From: Haloplanus sp. HW8-1
Lineage (GTDB): Archaea > Halobacteriota > Halobacteria > Halobacteriales > Haloferacaceae
Length of the DNA: 64,000 nt
Direction of reading: 5' to 3'
Assembly (NCBI RefSeq): GCF_023703795.1
Contig: NZ_CP098518.1
Coordinates: 2,914,001 to 2,978,000, forward strand
The notes beneath the pieces are model-generated. The model did no database searches. It worked only from the letters and a program-made list of their open reading frames with translations, and was not told the DNA's origin. Made by a program: the position numbers and the translations under genes. Of this stretch, positions 61,109 through 64,000 are shown piece after piece (position 1 is the first letter of the stretch; each line of letters opens with the position of its first letter).

Positions 61109-61711
61109 ATGAGCGGCTTCGACAAGGAGGCCGAACGCGAGCGCCTCAGGGAGAAGTACGAACAGGACCAGGAGAAGCGAGCGGCGACACAGCGCATGAG
61201 CGAACTCCTCCTGAAGGGTGCGACGATGACCAACAGCCACTGTGATGCGTGTGGCGACCCGATCTTCCGCTACGAGGATCAGGAGTTCTGTCCGACCTGT
61301 CAGGCTCCAGACGAGGCCGGAACCTCGGCGTCCGCGTCCGCCGCCGACTCCACGTCGGCCAGCGACGCCACGCCCGCCGACGCCGACGCAACGACGGGGA
61401 CCGAGGCCACCGAGAACCGGCCGACAGCCGACGCGTCCGACCCCGCCGAGTCGGGCGCGACCCCCGAGCGACCGGCGCCCCCCGCTGTCGACTCACGGGA
61501 GCGTCGCCCTGCCCCCGCCACCGGCGCCGACGCCGACGCCGGATCCGGCGCCTCCCTCGACGACGCCCGGGCGTCGCTCTCGCGGACGGTCGTTCGGTTC
61601 GCGCGGGCGGCCGAGGAGACGGACGACCCTCGGCGCGCCACGGACCTACTCGCCGCCGCCCGCGAGGCCGCCGAGACGCTCTCGGCGCTCGACGACTGCG
61701 GCCGGTTCTAG
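61109..61711 (+). CDS. Zinc-ribbon protein, autoantigen p27 family (SSSCA1)
   Basis: A 200-residue protein. Residues 1-30 helical ([20 protein letters not shown]), then [20 protein letters not shown] with zinc ligands CDAC and CPTC near 45-67. A 75-residue Ala/Thr/Pro/Asp linker and a helical C-terminus ([20 protein letters not shown]). The family is conserved from archaea to man; its function is not settled. Stop overlaps that of hef by 4 bp. Confidence 0.85.
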   Translation: MSGFDKEAERERLREKYEQDQEKRAATQRMSELLLKGATMTNSHCDACGDPIFRYEDQEFCPTCQAPDEAGTSASASAADSTSASDATPADADATTGTEATENRPTADASDPAESGATPERPAPPAVDSRERRPAPATGADADAGSGASLDDARASLSRTVVRFARAAEETDDPRRATDLLAAAREAAETLSALDDCGRF

Positions 61712-64000
61712 CGGTAGTCGCTCCCGACCACCGTCCGGATTCGGTCGGCGGTCACCTCTCCGACGCCGCCGACCGCCAGCAGATCCTCCTCGCGGGCCGT
61801 CATCACCGCCTCGACGCTCCCGAAGTGCTCCAGAAGCGCACGGGCGGTCACGGGACCGATGTCGGCGATGGCGCCCACGACGTACTCCTGTTGTTCGTCG
61901 AGCGTCTTCGCGCTCTTCTCGCCGTGGACGCTGACGGCCCGGTCGCGGGTGGTCTGTTCGCGCTCCGCGAGCACCGCAAGCAGGTCGGTGGTGTCCCCCT
62001 CGTCTTCGGTTCGCAGGACGCTCACGCCGAAATCGACCGTGAGCGACGCCAGCGCCCCCCGGATGGCGTCCGGGTGGACGTTGCGCTCCTCGTAGAGTCC
62101 CTCGCCTTCCAGCAGGACGACCGGGCGGGCGTAATGCCGCGAGAGGTCGCCCACCTGGTCGAAGAGGGAGCGGTCGCCGCCGGTGAGCGTATCGAGGAAG
62201 TCCGCGACGGTCTTGCGCTCGACGGCCACGCGGTCCGAGACGACGTAGTCGCCGACCGCGAGTGTCTCCAGACGCGTCTCGACCCCCTCGCGGGTCGAGA
62301 GGTCCCGCGCGATGGCCGAGTCGAGTTCCCGCTGGTCGACGACGACCTCCACGGCCTCGTCGTCGCCCTCGGCGGCCGCGACGACGCCCTCCGGCTCGTC
62401 GTCGCCGGGTCGGTCGCCGCCCGCCTCGCCGTCGGCCCCACCATCGCCTTCGTCCGGCCCGAACGCGGCGAGCCCCGGCTGGGCCGCCGCGCCGCCGTCG
62501 GCCTCCGCCGTCCCGTCCCCGTCGTCGAACGCGTCCAGCGCCGTCTGGTCGCCATCGAGTTCCTCGGCCATCTCGTCGGCGACCCCTTTCAACTTCGCGA
62601 GTTCGTCCTCCATCTCCCGCTCGCGGCGCCGAGAGATCCAGAAGAAGGCCTCGTCGCGGGTGTCCTCGGCCATGAGGACGACCACTCGGCCCTCGTCCTG
62701 GCGGCCGGTTCGCCCCTTCCGCTGGATCGACCGGATCGCAGTGGGAACGGGCTCGTAGAAGAGGACCAGATCGACCTCGGGCACGTCCAGACCCTCCTCG
62801 GCGACCGAGGTGGAGACGAGCACCTCGAACTCGCCGGCCCGGAACGCATCGAGGGTTTCGCCTTGCTCTTTCTGGGTCATCCCGTCGGACCCGTCCTTGT
62901 CGCCCTGGCCGACGAACCGTCGCACGTCGAAGCTCTCGGACAGGAAGTCGGTGAGCGCCTCGGCGGTGTCCCGTGATTCGGTGAAGACGATCACCCGCTC
63001 GCCGCCGCCGATGCCGAGCGTCCGGGCCAGCATCACCCGCGTCTGCCGGAACTTGGGGTGGAGGTCGTCGAAGGCCTCGGCCTTCCGCATCGCCTCCCGG
63101 ACCTTGGGCTCGGCGACCAGCCGCTGGCTCGCCTTCGAGGCGCCGGAGGCGCGCGCGGCGTTGCGCTGGCGCTCGAAGTAGCGCCGGAGCGACTCCACCG
63201 ACTGCGTCTCCGCGAGTTCGACGGCCCGCCGGAGCTTCATCACCTCGGCGTGGACGGACATCCCCTCGTACCCCTCGGACTGGTCGGCGTCGATCAACTC
63301 CTGTAGCTCGCCACGCATCCGGTTGAGGTCCCGCTGGGAGAGGTCCGGGCTCGTGGTGTTCGTGACGCCGAGTTCCTTCAGCGTCTCCAGTCGGTCGACG
63401 ATCACCTCGTTGATCGCGTCGCGAATCTCCAGCACTGCGTCGGGCAACGTCACCCGCTCCCACTCCACGTCGGTGTCGTGGGTGTACTCGTCGACGTCGG
63501 CGTCGTCCTCGGTCATCACCGCCACCTCGCGGAGGCCGAGGTTCTCACAGACCGTCATAATCGCCTCCTCGTCGCCGCCGGGCGAGGCACTCATCCCCGT
63601 CACCAACGGCGCCTCGGCGTCGGCGTGGTAGCGTTCGGCGATGTAGACGTAGGCGTAGTCGCCGGTCGCCCGGTGACACTCGTCGAAGGTGCAGTGGGTC
63701 ACGTCCGCAAGCGAGATGCGGCCGCCGATGAGGTCGTTCTCGACGACCTGCGGCGTCGCGATGACCACCCGGCTCTCCCCCCACAGGTCGGCCCGGTCCT
63801 CCGGGCGCACCTCCCCGGTGAAGACGGTGATCGCTTCGTCCGGGAGCGTGAGCGCGTCGCGGTAGAACGCCGCGTGCTGCTGGACCAGCGGCTTGGTCGG
63901 GGCGAGAAAGAGCGCGGTTCCCCCGACCTCGTGGAGTCGGTCGGCGGTCACGAGCAGGCTCACCGTCGTCTTGCCGAGCCCGGTCGGCAGACAGACCAGC
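61708..64000 (-). CDS. hef: Hef: FANCM-type helicase fused to XPF nuclease, 5' end cut
   Basis: At least 763 residues are visible; the N-terminus is beyond the right edge. The Walker A LPTGLGKTTV is at the very edge, followed by DECHRATG, motif III SASPGG and QRKGRTGRQ (motif VI). After a 60-residue Gly/Asp-rich linker comes the XPF-type nuclease with VGDYVVSDRVAVERKTVADF (GD-ERK-D) and a C-terminal tandem HhH domain (ARALLEHFGSVEAVM). It processes stalled or branched replication forks. Confidence 0.93.
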   Translation of the reverse strand, partial: LVCLPTGLGKTTVSLLVTADRLHEVGGTALFLAPTKPLVQQHAAFYRDALTLPDEAITVFTGEVRPEDRADLWGESRVVIATPQVVENDLIGGRISLADVTHCTFDECHRATGDYAYVYIAERYHADAEAPLVTGMSASPGGDEEAIMTVCENLGLREVAVMTEDDADVDEYTHDTDVEWERVTLPDAVLEIRDAINEVIVDRLETLKELGVTNTTSPDLSQRDLNRMRGELQELIDADQSEGYEGMSVHAEVMKLRRAVELAETQSVESLRRYFERQRNAARASGASKASQRLVAEPKVREAMRKAEAFDDLHPKFRQTRVMLARTLGIGGGERVIVFTESRDTAEALTDFLSESFDVRRFVGQGDKDGSDGMTQKEQGETLDAFRAGEFEVLVSTSVAEEGLDVPEVDLVLFYEPVPTAIRSIQRKGRTGRQDEGRVVVLMAEDTRDEAFFWISRRREREMEDELAKLKGVADEMAEELDGDQTALDAFDDGDGTAEADGGAAAQPGLAAFGPDEGDGGADGEAGGDRPGDDEPEGVVAAAEGDDEAVEVVVDQRELDSAIARDLSTREGVETRLETLAVGDYVVSDRVAVERKTVADFLDTLTGGDRSLFDQVGDLSRHYARPVVLLEGEGLYEERNVHPDAIRGALASLTVDFGVSVLRTEDEGDTTDLLAVLAEREQTTRDRAVSVHGEKSAKTLDEQQEYVVGAIADIGPVTARALLEHFGSVEAVMTAREEDLLAVGGVGEVTADRIRTVVGSDYR

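Noticed and set aside
1-64000. CRISPR arrays, insertion sequences, prophage or rRNA
   Set aside because: No spaced repeat array, transposase, integrase or rRNA signature was seen while reading both strands; small miniature elements could be missed by eye.

Overview
The window is chromosomal DNA from a halophilic archaeon (class Halobacteria). The evidence is very GC-rich coding sequence, acidic proteins rich in Asp and Glu, promoters with a TATA box about 27-30 nt before the start codon (leaderless mRNAs), Tat-type secretion signals, and archaeal genes such as purO, polD1, orc1, oapABC and hef. The genus cannot be fixed from this text. No transposase, integrase, CRISPR array or rRNA was seen. 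One tRNA was found (Gln, anticodon CUG).

Layout. At 1-3831 a leftward operon encodes ferredoxin-type nitrite reductase, a small unknown protein, a CbiX-DR2241 chelatase and SUMT, so the enzyme is encoded with the makers of its siroheme cofactor. At 4739-11073 lies an unusual cluster: a GT4 glycosyltransferase facing five tightly packed genes (a Gfo/Idh-aldo/keto reductase fusion, a CDP-alcohol phosphatidyltransferase, a BchC-like dehydrogenase, a PTPS/QueD-like protein and a methyltransferase). It looks like an undescribed biosynthetic pathway and is the main candidate for a novel system. From 11.1 to 29 kb come membrane proteins, a GT2 enzyme, MFS, NhaC and APC transporters, a FetAB-like ABC exporter, two receiver-domain signalling proteins that share an identical 85-bp block, a thiolase/DUF35 pair, an aminotransferase and a PQQ-type beta-propeller protein.

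From 29.2 to 34.2 kb the sequence mixes housekeeping genes (tRNA-Gln, purO, aspartate kinase) with decayed ones: the tail of a histidine kinase and an internally deleted molybdopterin oxidoreductase. From 34.2 to 42 kb lies the replication-origin neighbourhood: polD1, sec11, orc1, an origin with inverted ORB elements around an AT-rich unwinding region, then oapA-oapB-oapC. ORB-like sequences also occur inside polD1, after oapC and near 46.9 kb.

From 42 to 64 kb are a P-loop-degenerate RecA-like protein, an AI-2E-type transporter broken by an amber codon, two divergent rhodaneses, an SLC13 transporter, an FAH-family enzyme, uvrB, a TauE exporter, a cytochrome P450, a soluble chemotaxis transducer, uvrC, malate dehydrogenase, a p27-autoantigen-type zinc protein and Hef, which runs off the right edge. 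uvrB, uvrC, hef and polD1 make the right half rich in DNA repair and replication genes.
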